The notes under the pieces are model-generated. The model did not search any database, had not been told where the DNA came from, and saw only the letters and a program-made list of their open reading frames with translations. Below, piece after piece: positions 36,275 through 46,828 of a stretch of 64,000 bases of DNA (positions are counted from its first letter, which is position 1; every line of letters starts with the position of its first letter). Position numbers and translations under genes: made by a program. The DNA is from Roseomonas gilardii subsp. gilardii. GTDB lineage: Bacteria; Pseudomonadota; Alphaproteobacteria; Acetobacterales; Acetobacteraceae. Where the stretch lies: the NCBI RefSeq assembly GCF_023078375.1, contig NZ_CP095554.1, positions 3,340,501 through 3,404,500 of the forward strand. Reading direction: 5' to 3'.

Positions 36275-38115
36275 TGCTCCTCGTCCTTGAGGGCCCAGGC
36301 CGATACGGCCTGACAGAGCGCCACAGTCTCCCGCAGGGATGTGGTGATGGTTTCGCCGGGGTTCTCGCTCCTCAGAGCGGAGAGCATCAGGCTTCCGGCC
36401 GGTGCGTGCCAGAGCGCCACCACGATCCGGGTTTCCGGCAGGCGCCGCCTGATGCGGCGCAGGAAATGCCGCACCCCCGCAGCGCTGCTGCCTTCCTCCA
36501 GAACCGACAGACAGCAGAGACGGATCGCCGCGGGGTCCAGCCGCTCCAGATTCGCCGTCTCCAGCACGTTGTTGCTTTCCGCCCGCGCGCCGAAGCCGTG
36601 GCGCCGGAAGATCTGCACCGCCATTTCCGCCGCGAGGTCGTCGAGCTCGCCCCGGCCCGCGATCACCACCATGGCGCCGTCGTTGCGCCAGGACGGTGCC
36701 GGCAACCCCTGCCGAATCGGGATCGCATCGGACTCCGCGAGTTCCTCGCCAGGGGCGGGAGTGGGCGGCGGGTCCTCGACCCCGACCGCCAGATCCTCCA
36801 GCAGCATGGCCACGTGCCGGCGCAGTTGCCCGAACTGCTCGGGCCCCAGTTCCTCGCGCGAGCGGTCCTCCTGCGCCAGGGTGAGGCCGCGCAGAGCGAC
36901 CTCGTCGTAATAGACCGAGAGCGGCGTGTGCCGCAGCATCTGCCGCGCCTGGGCCACCAGCCCATCCACATCCCCTTCCAGCGCCCGTTGGTAGAAGGTC
37001 TCCTCCGGCCGCAGCGGCGGACCGTCCCCCAGCATGATGTCAAGGAACTTCATGCGTTCGACATGCCGCCCCAGCACCACGAGGCAGACGGTGAGCGGCG
37101 TCGCCAGCAGCAGGCCGATAGGGCCCCACATGAAGGCCCAGAAAGTAGCGGAAACGATCACCGATACCGGGGAAAGGCCCGTGCTGTGGCCGTAGAGGAG
37201 CGGCTCCAGCGCCTGTCCCATCAGGGGGGCGCTGCAGGCGAAGAGCAGCAGGACATAGATGGCCATGGACCAGCCGGGATCGACCGCCAGGGCCAGCAGC
37301 ACCGGCGGCAGCACCGCGATGGGTGTGCCAACGAAGGGCACGAAGCGCATCACCCCGGCCAGGATTCCCCAGAGCACGGGATTGGGCAGGCCGATGAGCC
37401 AGAGGCCCGTGCCGACGAAGATGCCGTAGCCGGCGTTGAGCGCGACTTGCGCCAGGAAGTAACGCGACAGTCGATAGGCGGCATCGGTCATCGCCGTCAT
37501 GGTGCGGTGAAGATCCCGCGTGCCGGCGAGGCGGATCAACCGGTCGCGCAGGTCCTCCCGGTACAGAAGAACGAAGATGGTGAAGACCACCACGATGCCG
37601 GTGGTCGCGATCGGCTTGAACAGCGGCTCCGCCACGCCACGGGCCAGTTCGAGCGGCGTCAGGTCGGATTGCGCGGAGACGGGTGGCGGGCGCCGGATGG
37701 TGCGGGCGCTGTCTTCCAGATTGCCCATGCCGCGCAGCAGCGTGTCCACCTGCCGCACCAGCTCATCCAGCCGCAGCGCGTTGACCTTGCGCTGGATCGC
37801 GGCCTGGTAGGTGGAGAGGTTCCCCGCCAGTTGCGCCCCCTGACGGCTGACCGCCAGGCCAATCCCGAGCAGCAAGGCGAAGGCGAGCAGCACCGAGATC
37901 AGCACGGCGGGCGCGCGGGGCAGGCGGAAGCGGCGCAGGACCCGCACCACCGGAGCCAGCACGAAGGCCAGCAGCACGGCCAGCACGATCGGCACCAGCA
38001 GATCGCGGCCGAGATAGAGGCCGGCGATGACGATGGCGCTGGCGATCAGGGTCATGATGCCCCGTGCCGGAATGGCAACCGGCAAAGGCGGCCGTCTGGT
38101 CTCGAACATGCTCAT
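36262..38115 (-). CDS. AI-2E family transporter with C-terminal Rossmann-like domain
   Basis: This is a 617-residue protein. Residues 1-380 are the 8-TM AI-2E/PerM permease (LVPIVLAVLLAFVLAPVVRVL; the long re-entrant region; FVPFVGTPIAVLPPVLLAL; GLSPVSVIVSATFWAFMWGP). Normal family length is 340-380. Residues 380-617 are an added cytoplasmic part: a helical stretch like a tetrapeptide-repeat linker, then from about 500 a strand-helix series (MVVIAGRGELDDLAAEMAVQ, then AIRLCCLSVLEEGS, RIVVALWHA). It resembles a B12-binding/Rossmann-like fold but lacks the DxHxxG cobalamin motif. ATG 38115 (MSMFETRR) is preferred; an in-frame ATG lies at 38109. The transported compound is unknown. Confidence 0.8.
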   Translation of the reverse strand: MSMFETRRPPLPVAIPARGIMTLIASAIVIAGLYLGRDLLVPIVLAVLLAFVLAPVVRVLRRFRLPRAPAVLISVLLAFALLLGIGLAVSRQGAQLAGNLSTYQAAIQRKVNALRLDELVRQVDTLLRGMGNLEDSARTIRRPPPVSAQSDLTPLELARGVAEPLFKPIATTGIVVVFTIFVLLYREDLRDRLIRLAGTRDLHRTMTAMTDAAYRLSRYFLAQVALNAGYGIFVGTGLWLIGLPNPVLWGILAGVMRFVPFVGTPIAVLPPVLLALAVDPGWSMAIYVLLLFACSAPLMGQALEPLLYGHSTGLSPVSVIVSATFWAFMWGPIGLLLATPLTVCLVVLGRHVERMKFLDIMLGDGPPLRPEETFYQRALEGDVDGLVAQARQMLRHTPLSVYYDEVALRGLTLAQEDRSREELGPEQFGQLRRHVAMLLEDLAVGVEDPPPTPAPGEELAESDAIPIRQGLPAPSWRNDGAMVVIAGRGELDDLAAEMAVQIFRRHGFGARAESNNVLETANLERLDPAAIRLCCLSVLEEGSSAAGVRHFLRRIRRRLPETRIVVALWHAPAGSLMLSALRSENPGETITTSLRETVALCQAVSAWALKDEEQPAG

Positions 38116-38281
38116 GCAACCGCCTGCTGTACCGCGTCGCCCTGACCCCCGCCACGATGGGCGTGGAATGCGGAGGCAACGCCGGCCGGCCATCCGGGTT
38201 CAGGCGGGGGGCCCAGCCCTGATGCATCGCACCACAGGCCGGACCAGTCAGGCAATGCCGCCGGAGCCGGCGGACGGACCC

Positions 38282-38326
38282 AGTACCCGGATACCTAGTG
38301 CCCGGATGCCTAGTGCCCGGACAGGC
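38282..38326. repeat. Three 15-bp tandem units at the 3' end of the psiF-like gene
   Basis: AGTACCCGGATACCT, AGTGCCCGGATGCCT and AGTGCCCGGACAGGC follow each other. On the minus strand these read as repeats of the gene's last codons and stop (SGH-stop, ASGH-stop, VSGY). This looks like slippage duplication of the 3' end. Confidence 0.65.
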
Positions 38327-38642
38327 AGGCGCTCATGAAGCTGCGGCGCGCGTCGCCGGCCAGCTTCTTCGTGCCGGCCTCGGCATTGCAGCTCTTCATG
38401 CGGTCCTGCTGGGTGGCGGGCGCGGCGGCGCTTTGCGTGCTGTCCGCCTTTCCGGAGAGGCAGGCGCTCATGAACTGCTTCCGGCCGTCGCCGGACAGGG
38501 AACGGGTCTTGGCCGTGGCGTTGCAGTCCGTCATGCGCTGCTGCTGCGCCGTCTGGGCTGCCGACTGGGCGTGGGAGACCGAATAGGCGCCGGACAGGCT
38601 CAGAAGCGCTGCCGAGGCCAGGAGAGTCGGGAACAACCGCAT
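38310..38642 (-). CDS. PsiF repeat-containing exported protein
   Basis: This 110-residue periplasmic protein has a signal peptide (LFPTLLASAALLSLSGAYSVSHA). Two PsiF repeats follow: RMTDCNATAKTRSLSGDGRK, then QFMSACLSG, and RMKSCNAEAGTKKLAGDARR, then SFMSACLSG. The two conserved cysteines per repeat probably form disulfides. PsiF is a phosphate-starvation-inducible protein in E. coli, with no known activity. ATG 38642 precedes the signal peptide. Stop TAG is at 38312-38310. Confidence 0.83.
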   Translation of the reverse strand: MRLFPTLLASAALLSLSGAYSVSHAQSAAQTAQQQRMTDCNATAKTRSLSGDGRKQFMSACLSGKADSTQSAAAPATQQDRMKSCNAEAGTKKLAGDARRSFMSACLSGH

Positions 38643-38753
38643 GGCAGGAGGATTCTCCGCTACGACAGGCTCATGCCCGTCCGGCGCAGCAGAGACCGGT
38701 TTGCTCGCGGCGAGCAAGCATTCTCGCCCCGCCTGATGCGGGACACGAGGTTT

Positions 38754-39473
38754 TCACGCGGCGGCGCCGAATCCGGCCACCAGACCGGCCAGACGCTCGA
38801 TGGCGGGATCGTTCAGTTCGAGGGCCGCCAGGCCCTCCCGCGTCCGGAACAGGTAATCCGCGGAGGAGCCGATCTGGCCCCGCGCGGTGGCGAGCCGGCG
38901 CACCGTCTCTTCCTCCCCGAGCCGCACGCATTGCGGCCCTGTGGGGTCGATGACGAAGGCGATCCCATGGCCGAAGACCTGCCCTTGGATATCGTGGAGC
39001 GGTACCCAGACGGGGCGATAGGCGCCGGTCAGCATCTCCCGCCGCCAGAGCAGGGAAAGCTCGTCCGGGAGGTGCTTCTCATCCAGGCGGAGGGCGACAC
39101 CGTCGCAGCGCCCACCCTCGTCGAGGGCCAGGACGAGACCCGGATTCTCGGGCGTGCCGCGGCCGATCGGGGTCGAGAGGCAGAAGGAGCGGTGCCACCC
39201 CTCCACCCTCGCCACGCGCCGTTCGACATGATGGATGGTGGGGTTCCACATCAGGGAGCCGTAGGCGAAGACCCAGGCACCGTCCGCGCCGTCGGGCCGG
39301 GCCGCCAGGGTCTGCCGCAACGATGCCTCGCGTTCCGCATCGCTCATCAGGCGCAGGCCGGGCACCGCGGCGGATACCATCCGGTCCAGCTTGCCCGAAC
39401 GCAGCAGGTCGCGCGTCAGGGCAGTGGAGACCTGGTCGGGATCGGCCGGGGAGGATGAATCGGTCAGGGACAT
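38754..39473 (-). CDS. Gamma-glutamylcyclotransferase, ChaC type
   Basis: ChaC enzymes cleave glutathione to 5-oxoproline and Cys-Gly in the cytoplasm. The 239-residue protein has the substrate-binding motif VFAYGSLMWNP at about 68-78, RVEGWHRSFCLST, and the ALRLDEKHLPDELSLLWRREM region. It has an N-terminal extension of about 60 residues, common in proteobacterial members. It is a stand-alone gene. Confidence 0.88.
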   Translation of the reverse strand: MSLTDSSSPADPDQVSTALTRDLLRSGKLDRMVSAAVPGLRLMSDAEREASLRQTLAARPDGADGAWVFAYGSLMWNPTIHHVERRVARVEGWHRSFCLSTPIGRGTPENPGLVLALDEGGRCDGVALRLDEKHLPDELSLLWRREMLTGAYRPVWVPLHDIQGQVFGHGIAFVIDPTGPQCVRLGEEETVRRLATARGQIGSSADYLFRTREGLAALELNDPAIERLAGLVAGFGAAA

Positions 39474-39691
39474 GGGCTCCGGTTCGCCACGCCCTTCAGG
39501 GGCGCGAGAATACGGGGCCCCCTATGCAACAGCCCGGGCATTCCGGGAATGTGCCAAATCCCGATCCAGAACATCACGTAAACCGATGGTCCGCGAGGCC
39601 GCCGTGACGGGATCGGCGATTCTGTATCGCCGCCTGGGCCTCTGAGGTCTTTCCCGGGCTGCGGGGCAGCCCCGGGACGACCGGAAAAAGG

Positions 39692-40051
39692 TCAGCGCTG
39701 GTGCTGCGCCTTGCGGGCTTCCCGCGCCGCCTGATGGCCGGCCAGGATGGAAGCGACGCGCGAACGGGTCATCGGCTTGCGCTGGTTCTGCTCGCGCAGG
39801 GCGGCGGCGCGGGCTTCGGCCTTGGCCTTGCGCTCCTCCTTCTGGCGCTCGATCTCGGCCAGGCGCTCGGCACGGCGGGCAGCCATACGGGCTTCGCGGG
39901 CCTGCTCCGCGGCGATACGCTCGGCGCGGCGGGCGGCGAGTTCGGGATCGTCCTGGGTCGGGCGCGCACGAAAAGCCTCCAGCATCGCCTGCTTCGCCTT
40001 GGCCTGATCCTCAAGCCGCTGGGTCAGGCTTCCGGGGGTATGCTTGCTCAT
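39692..40051 (-). CDS. DUF6481 family protein
   Basis: This is a highly charged 119-residue protein, nearly all helix: LTQRLEDQAKAKQAMLEAFR, then DDPELAARRAERIAAEQ and RRAERLAEIERQKEERKAKA. The DDPELAxRxAER pattern and basic tail fit DUF6481. It probably forms a coiled coil. A hairpin with a G/C-rich stem lies after its stop (about 39651-39675). Function is unknown. Confidence 0.7.
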   Translation of the reverse strand: MSKHTPGSLTQRLEDQAKAKQAMLEAFRARPTQDDPELAARRAERIAAEQAREARMAARRAERLAEIERQKEERKAKAEARAAALREQNQRKPMTRSRVASILAGHQAAREARKAQHQR

Positions 40052-40355
40052 GCTCAGGCTTCAGCCTCCTTGCTGCGTGGAAATGGAATGGTCCGGCGCG
40101 GTTCCGCCGGGCACGGATGGGAGATGCCTTCCGGCCGCTGCCTGCCGCAAGCGGGTGGCCAGGACACAGTTCGTGCCGGAAGGACCATGCTGCATCAGCA
40201 TAGCCCAGGAATCTCGGTTCCGGAAAAGAAACGGATCAACGACCCGCATGGACAGGGCTTGGGGCTCTTCGCCCGGGCGAGGTTCCCGATGGATCCCCGG
40301 ATGTGCCGTCCACAGTGACAGTGGGTCGAATACCAGATCAAGTGATGGAAGGAAT
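40052..40355. other. Intergenic region between DUF6481 gene and tRNA-Lys
   Basis: I see no gene or convincing structure here. The half nearest the tRNA is slightly A+T-richer. It should hold the DUF6481 gene's promoter and the 3' end of the tRNA transcript. Confidence 0.3.
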
Positions 40356-40431
<76 letters not shown>

Positions 40432-40535
40432 GACCTTTTCGAACCGCCCCGCTTTTCAGTGGCGCCGTCCGTGTCGGTGGCGCCTATTTACCGTCTTCAA
40501 CGGCAGGGTCAACCCCCTGCCCCAACTCTTTGCCG

Positions 40536-41687
40536 CTATTCCTTCGCCGCGGCGAATTCGGCGTCGCGATGCACCCAGACGCTGGCCAGAAGGCCGAAGC
40601 CGACCATCGCGGTGATCATCGCCGAGCCACCATGGCTGATCAGCGGCAGCGGCACGCCGCCCACAGGGATGGAGCCGGTGACCATGGCGATGTTGACGAA
40701 GACGTAGAGGAAGAAATTGGTGCCGAGCCCGACCGCGACCAGGCGGCCGTACTGGTGGCGGCAGCGGATCGCGACGAGGAAGGCGAAGATCACGACCAGC
40801 GCCAGCAGCCCCAGCGTGGCGATCGCGCCGAAGAAGCCGAATTCCTCGGCGATCATGGTGAAGATGAAGTCCGTCTGCTTCTCGGGCAGGAAGTTCAGGT
40901 GTCCCTGGGTGCCCTGCAGGAACCCCTTGCCCCAGAGCCCGCCGGAGCCGAGTGCGATCTTGGATTGGATGATGTTGTAGCCGGCGCCGAGCGGATCGCT
41001 CTCCGGGTCGAGGAAGGTGGTGATCCGCGCCTTCTGGTAGTCGTGCAGATGGTCGTAGGCGATGGGCGCCGCCGTGCCGATGGCGGCGAAGAGCAGGGCG
41101 AAGAGATACCAGCGCGCCCCGGAGGCCCAGAAGATGGCCAGGCCGATGGCGCCGGTGATGAGGGCCGTACCCAGATTCGGCTGCTTCAGGATCAGCGCCA
41201 TCGGCACCAGCACGGCGATGGCGGGCGGGATCAGGAAGAAGAGGTTGCCCACCCTTTCCCAGGAAGCGCGGTGGAACCAGGAGGCGAGCGCCAGGACCAG
41301 GAGGATCTTCATCAGCTCCGAGGGCTGGAGCTGGACCGGGCCGATATCGATCCAGCGCTGCGCGCCCTTGCCCACCTGCCCGTGCAGCATCACCAGGACG
41401 AGCAGGCCGACTCCGAGGGCATAGCCGAGCCAGGACAGTTTCGCGATCACGCGGATGTCCACCAGCGCGATGCAGACCATCAGGATCAGCCCGAAGGCGA
41501 AGCGGATGGCATGCTTGCTGGCATAGATGGCTGGGTTGCCGCCGCCCGCCGAGTAGAGGGCGACATAGCCGACCCCGGCCAGGGCGCAGAGCATGAGGAT
41601 GAAGAGCCAGGGCATGGCCCAGAGCTTCTCCAGCACGCCGAAGCCGCGCTCGACGCGCAGCAGGCGGCGTTCGTAGAGGCCGGACAT
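40536..41687 (-). CDS. rodA: Rod-shape SEDS peptidoglycan polymerase RodA
   Basis: RodA is the glycan-strand polymerase of the elongasome, working with PBP2. The 383-residue protein has about ten TM helices and the SEDS signatures: IDIGPVQLQPSELMKILLVLALA, the GLWGKGFLQGTQGHLNFLPE loop, DFIFTMIAEEFGFFGA, and GGVPLPLISHGGSAM near the end. ATG 41687 (MSGLYERRLL) overlaps the expected mrdA stop as TGATG, which argues for translational coupling. Last gene of mreB-mreC-mreD-mrdA-rodA. Confidence 0.95.
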   Translation of the reverse strand: MSGLYERRLLRVERGFGVLEKLWAMPWLFILMLCALAGVGYVALYSAGGGNPAIYASKHAIRFAFGLILMVCIALVDIRVIAKLSWLGYALGVGLLVLVMLHGQVGKGAQRWIDIGPVQLQPSELMKILLVLALASWFHRASWERVGNLFFLIPPAIAVLVPMALILKQPNLGTALITGAIGLAIFWASGARWYLFALLFAAIGTAAPIAYDHLHDYQKARITTFLDPESDPLGAGYNIIQSKIALGSGGLWGKGFLQGTQGHLNFLPEKQTDFIFTMIAEEFGFFGAIATLGLLALVVIFAFLVAIRCRHQYGRLVAVGLGTNFFLYVFVNIAMVTGSIPVGGVPLPLISHGGSAMITAMVGFGLLASVWVHRDAEFAAAKE

Positions 41688-43590
41688 CAGCGCCTCCCCC
41701 CGGGGGCCGGGGATTGGGGTCTTCCAGGGAGCCGGCATCGGCCACGCGGGGACCGGCGGGGTTGGGCACCTGCCGGAAGCGCTCGATGGTGTCCATCATG
41801 ATCTGCTTGCCCAGCGGCGCGGCGGCGGCGGAACCGGCGAGGCCGTGCTCGACCACCACGGCCACGGCATAGCGCGGGTCCTCGTAAGGGGCGAAGCAGA
41901 CGAAGAGCGCGTGCGGGCGCCATTCACGCGGCAGGTTCTCGGCCCGGAAGCCGCGTTCGCGCTGCTCGCGTGTCACGCGCTTGACCTGCACACTGCCCGT
42001 CTTGCCGGCAAGGATGCCATAGCTCGCGGGGATGCGGCCGGCGGCGCCGGTGCCGCGCTCCTCGTTCACCACGGCGAACATGCCTTCCCGCATCAGCCGC
42101 AGGTCGCGTTCCGGCATGCCCATGGAGGGCCAGTCCTCCGCCTTCACGCCACGGACCAGCTTGCCGCCGATGGCATGGGTCAGGTGGGGCTGCACCGCCC
42201 TGCCGGTGGCGAGACGGGCGGTCATCGTGGCCAGGGAGAGCGGGGTGAGCTGGTAGAAGCCCTGCCCGATGCCATGGACGACGGTGTCGCCGAGATTCCA
42301 GGGCTTGCCCTGCTTCAGGCGCCATTCGCGGGTGGGGACGAAGCCGCTGCGCGTGCCGGGAAGCTCGATCTGCAGGTCGACGCCCAGGCCGAACCGCTTC
42401 GCCATGGCGGCGATGCGGTCGATGCCGGTGCGCTTGGCCATCTCGTAGAAATAGACGTCGCAGGAGAATTTGAGCGCGTTGCGCATGTTGATCGAGCCGT
42501 GGCCGTAGCGCGACCAACAGTGGAAACGCGTATCGCCCAGATCGTAGTAGCCGGGGCAGAAGACCCGGTCCTCCGGCGTGACCACCTTGGCATCCAGCGC
42601 CGCCATGCCCACCACCATCTTGAAGGTGGAACCCGGGGCGTAGAGGCCGTTCGTCACCTTGTTGATCAGGGGCGTGGAACGCTTGCTGGTCCATTCCTTC
42701 CACTGGGCGGCGGACACGCCGGAATCGAAGAGCGAGGGGTCGAAGGAAGGCTGGCTCGCCATGGCCAGGACCTCGCCCGACTTCGCATCGAGCACCACGG
42801 CGCTGGTGCCTTCCTCGCAACGGCCGCGCACGGTGCGCTGGAGCTGGGCATCGACGCTGATCTGGATGTCCTGGCCTGGCACGCCCTCGCGCCGGTCCAG
42901 CTCGCGGATCACTCGGCCGACGACATTCACCTCGAGACGCTGCAATCCCGCACGGCCACGCAGGATGACGTCGTGATAGCGCTCGATCCCCGCGCGGCCG
43001 ACCCGGACGCCCGGCAGTTCCAGCAGTGGATCCTTGCCAATGTCCCGTTCCGCCGGCGGAGCGACGTAGCCGACCACATGGGCGAGCTGCTCATGCTCCG
43101 GATAGTCCCGGGTGGTGCCGACATCGATGCTGATCCCGGGCAGATCCGGTGCATTGATCTCCAGCAGCGCCATCTCGTCCCAGGTCAGGAAGTCGCGGAC
43201 GGTGACGGGAATGAAGCGGCGGCGGCGGCGGATATCGCGCTCGATGCGGGCCTTCTCGTGATCCTGCAACGGCAGCAGCTTCGAGAAGGTCTCCAGCACC
43301 GCCGGCACGTCGCCCGCGGATTCCGCGGTCAGCAGGGCCCGCCAGTTCAGCCGGTTGGCGGCGACGATCTCGCCATTGCGGTCCATGATCCGGCCGCGCG
43401 GCGGCGCGAGGAGGCGTGAGGAGATGCGGTTCTCCTCCGCCAGCGTGGCATAGCGGTCGCCCTCATCGACCTGCAGCCGGTGCAGGCGGTAGCCGAGGAA
43501 GCCCAGCCCGCCGAGCTGGATGCCGCCCAGCACCAGGGCGCGGCGGGTGAAGATGGAGCGGCGGCGCTCCTCCTCGCCCCGGCGGCTCAT
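41687..43590 (-). CDS. mrdA: Penicillin-binding protein 2 (peptidoglycan D,D-transpeptidase), 3' frameshift
   Basis: PBP2 is the elongasome transpeptidase. It has one N-terminal TM helix (residues 18-36), a dimerisation/pedestal domain (GRIMDRNGEIVAANR) and the catalytic domain with STFK near 320, SCD near 375 and KTGS near 527. It is homologous to the end (RFRQVPNPAGP). After VADAGSLEDPNP the sequenced frame does not stop but runs in the wrong frame through all of rodA to about 40456. One extra base in the C6 run at 41696-41701 (G6 on the coding strand) would give a stop TGA at 41689-41687, overlapping the rodA ATG. A sequencing error is most likely, as this gene is usually essential. Confidence 0.92.
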
Positions 43591-43615
43591 GGGCGGCCCC
43601 CTGGGTGCCGGGCGC

Positions 43616-44164
43616 TCATGCCAGGCTCTCGGCCTGCCGCATGGCCACATGGACCCGCGTCAGGATGGCCGCCACGGCCGGATAGGCGCCTGCGGCGAGG
43701 CCGGCCTGGACCAGGGCGGGCATGGGAGGCGTGAGCTGCCAGCTGAGCACCATCTGTAGAAGGTAGGAGAGCCCCGCCACCGCAAGGGCGAAGGCGCAGA
43801 AGATCAGCCAGACCGTGGCGAAGGAGCGGCGGGCGATGAAGCGGCGCAGGCGAAAGGCCGTGCCATGCACCAGGAGCAGGGTCAGGATGCCCTGGCCAAG
43901 CGGAGCGAAGTTCAGCAGGTCCTGCAGGAATCCCAGGCCGAAGACCGCCAGGGCCGGCATGGCCGAGGGGCGGAAGACCGTCCAGAAGAAGACGCAGCCC
44001 AGCACCAGCCCGGGCCCCAGCGCCGGCAGGCCGACCGGGGTGGCGGCGAGAATGAGGATCAGGGCGGCACCGGCCACCGGGATGGCGGCGCGTGCGAAGG
44101 CATCCAGCCGGCGCAGCAGCCCGGGCGCCGGGTCCGGCTGCCCCAGGGGAGGACGTCGCCACAT
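43616..44164 (-). CDS. mreD: Rod shape-determining membrane protein MreD
   Basis: This small integral membrane protein of the elongasome (182 residues) has five or six TM helices (AAIPVAGAALILILAATPVG; FGLGFLQDLLNFAPLGQGILTLLLV; WLIFCAFALAVAGLSYLLQMVL). The family's FLQDLL...PLG motif is present. I chose ATG 44164, which gives the usual short N-terminus and overlaps nothing; longer starts would run into mreC. It lies between mreC and mrdA. Confidence 0.88.
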   Translation of the reverse strand: MWRRPPLGQPDPAPGLLRRLDAFARAAIPVAGAALILILAATPVGLPALGPGLVLGCVFFWTVFRPSAMPALAVFGLGFLQDLLNFAPLGQGILTLLLVHGTAFRLRRFIARRSFATVWLIFCAFALAVAGLSYLLQMVLSWQLTPPMPALVQAGLAAGAYPAVAAILTRVHVAMRQAESLA

Positions 44165-44204
44165 CAGCGGGAGGCCGGTCCAGGCGGGGAGCAGGGCACC
44201 GGCA

Positions 44205-45077
44205 CTATTTCCGGGGTTCCGGACGGGGTTCCGGGCGGGCCACCGCTTCTGGCGGCAGGATGCCGGCCAGGCCAAAGTCGAAGATCCGCACCATGTCCAG
44301 CCGGCCCAGTTGCGCGAAAAGTTCCACTTCCGGCGCGCCGGAATCCTCCGACCAGTGGACCACGCCGACAGGCAGGCCCGTGGGGAAGGCGGCGGCCTCG
44401 GCGCTGGTCACCACGCGCTCGCCCTCCTGCGGCGGCGTGCCCTCGGGCCAGTGCTGCAGGCGCGGGCGGGCGCCGTTGGTGCCGATCATCATGGCGCGGG
44501 AGCGCGATCCCTCCAGCACCACCGGGATCCGGCTGTTGATATCCGTGAGCAGCAGGATGCGGGCGGACCGCTCACCGACCTCGGTGATGCGGCCGGCCAG
44601 GCCGCGCTCGTCCAGCGCCACCTGTCCCTTGCGCAGGCCGAGCCCTGGTGCCTTGGCCACCAGCACCGCCCGGGCATAGATGCCGCCGGCATCGGCCACC
44701 ACCCGCACGGTGTGGTAGGTGGCGGACGCGCTGGAAACGAAGGAGAGCTGCCGCCGGAGCTGGGCGTTCTCAGCCTCCAGCGCCAGGGCGGCGTTCTGCC
44801 AGCGGCGGAGGAGTTCGTTCTCCTCGCGCAGCCGCGCATTCTCGCTACGGAGTTGCCAGAGCTCGGTGGCCTGCTGCCCCAGCCCCTGCGCGGCCTCGAC
44901 CGGCCGCGACAGCACCGCATAGAGCGGCGCCAGCGAATCGGCCAGCGACATGCGCAGGCGCTCGACCAGCAGCGGATCGGCCTTGCCCAGGAGCATCGCC
45001 CCGAAGGCCGCTGCGATCAGCACGGGCAGAGTCAGCCGTGACAGGGCCTGCCGGAGCGGGATGCTCAGTCGGATCAT
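44205..45077 (-). CDS. mreC: Rod shape-determining protein MreC
   Basis: This 290-residue bitopic protein has one TM helix (about 14-31), a periplasmic coiled coil (about 65-115, with LWQLRSENARLREENELLRR) and the MreC beta domain (ARAVLVAKAPGLGLRKGQVA; RILLLTDINSRIPVVLEGS). It links MreB/MreD to PBP2 activation. The end is Pro/Arg-rich. It starts 48 bp after the mreB stop, in the same operon. Confidence 0.93.
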   Translation of the reverse strand: MIRLSIPLRQALSRLTLPVLIAAAFGAMLLGKADPLLVERLRMSLADSLAPLYAVLSRPVEAAQGLGQQATELWQLRSENARLREENELLRRWQNAALALEAENAQLRRQLSFVSSASATYHTVRVVADAGGIYARAVLVAKAPGLGLRKGQVALDERGLAGRITEVGERSARILLLTDINSRIPVVLEGSRSRAMMIGTNGARPRLQHWPEGTPPQEGERVVTSAEAAAFPTGLPVGVVHWSEDSGAPEVELFAQLGRLDMVRIFDFGLAGILPPEAVARPEPRPEPRK

Positions 45078-45125
45078 TCACACATGTCCTGGCGGGCGCC
45101 CGGCTCGGCCCCGCGATGGGAGTCC

Positions 45126-46220
<1,095 letters not shown>

Positions 46221-46327
46221 CTAGCTCCCCTGGCGCGTAGGCTCAAGCCCCTCTTGCACCATTGCCGGCATGGCAGGGCGTCTCGAAAATGCAACCACGC
46301 GATGTGTGGCACGTTACCGGGCCGGAA

Positions 46328-46347
46328 AGCCAAATCAGCCTTTGGCT
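46328..46347. promoter_or_regulatory. Dyad AGCCAAA-N6-TTTGGCT upstream of the glycine-zipper lipoprotein
   Basis: A perfect 7-bp inverted repeat lies 28 bases before the lipoprotein start, in the mreB/lipoprotein divergent gap. It could be an operator or a 5'-UTR hairpin. No regulator is known for it. Confidence 0.35.
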
Positions 46348-46374
46348 GCAAGAATGCAACGATGGAGCGAAGCC

Positions 46375-46614
46375 ATGCGCAAGTCCACCCTCGCCGTCCT
46401 GGCCCTGGCGGGGCTGTCGCTGGGAGCCTGCGGCTACAGCACCGGGGACCGTGCGGTCTCGGGTGGGCTGTTGGGTGCCGGCACCGGTGCGGCGATCGGG
46501 TCGCTGTCCGGCAATGCGGGCACGGGTGCCCTGATCGGCGGCGGCGTCGGCGCCCTGGGTGGCGCGGCCACCAGTGGCAATGACGTCAACCTGGGCCGGC
46601 CGATCTGGCGCTGA
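46375..46614 (+). CDS. Small glycine-zipper lipoprotein
   Basis: This 79-residue protein has a lipoprotein signal (STLAVLALAGLSLGACGYS; lipobox LGAC, Cys at 19). A glycine-zipper segment follows: SGGLLGAGTGAAIGSLSG, then AGTGALIGGGVGALGGAA. Such proteins sit in the outer membrane or periplasm and often span or pack in membranes (SlyB/OmpA-Gly-zipper types). ATG 46375 directly precedes the signal. A strong terminator follows, so it is monocistronic. Confidence 0.8.
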   Translation: MRKSTLAVLALAGLSLGACGYSTGDRAVSGGLLGAGTGAAIGSLSGNAGTGALIGGGVGALGGAATSGNDVNLGRPIWR

Positions 46615-46652
46615 GACGCCTCGCCTCCAGCAGACGAATTCCTGATGCCAAG

Positions 46653-46690
46653 ACGCCGCCCCTGGCCATCCGGCCAGGGGCGGCGTTTTT
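46653..46690 (+). terminator. Strong intrinsic terminator after the lipoprotein gene
   Basis: A 15-bp perfect stem (ACGCCGCCCCTGGCC / GGCCAGGGGCGGCGT) with loop ATCC is followed by TTTT. It is the best rho-independent terminator in the window. Confidence 0.9.
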
Positions 46691-46828
46691 CATGTTGCCG
46701 GCTTCATGGCGCCGGCGCCGCCCTCCGCGTGACCGGAAATCCCGCTTGATTCTACCGTTCAGTAGGTGAATGATTGGTCCATTGGAACGATGCCGGAAAA
46801 GGCACGGCCGGGGGAAACCAGAGATTCC

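Noticed and set aside
40456-41700. The C-terminal third of the 1,064-codon frame that begins with mrdA, as a PBP2 fusion domain
   Set aside because: It is rodA read in the wrong frame. A one-base indel in a C6 run explains it.
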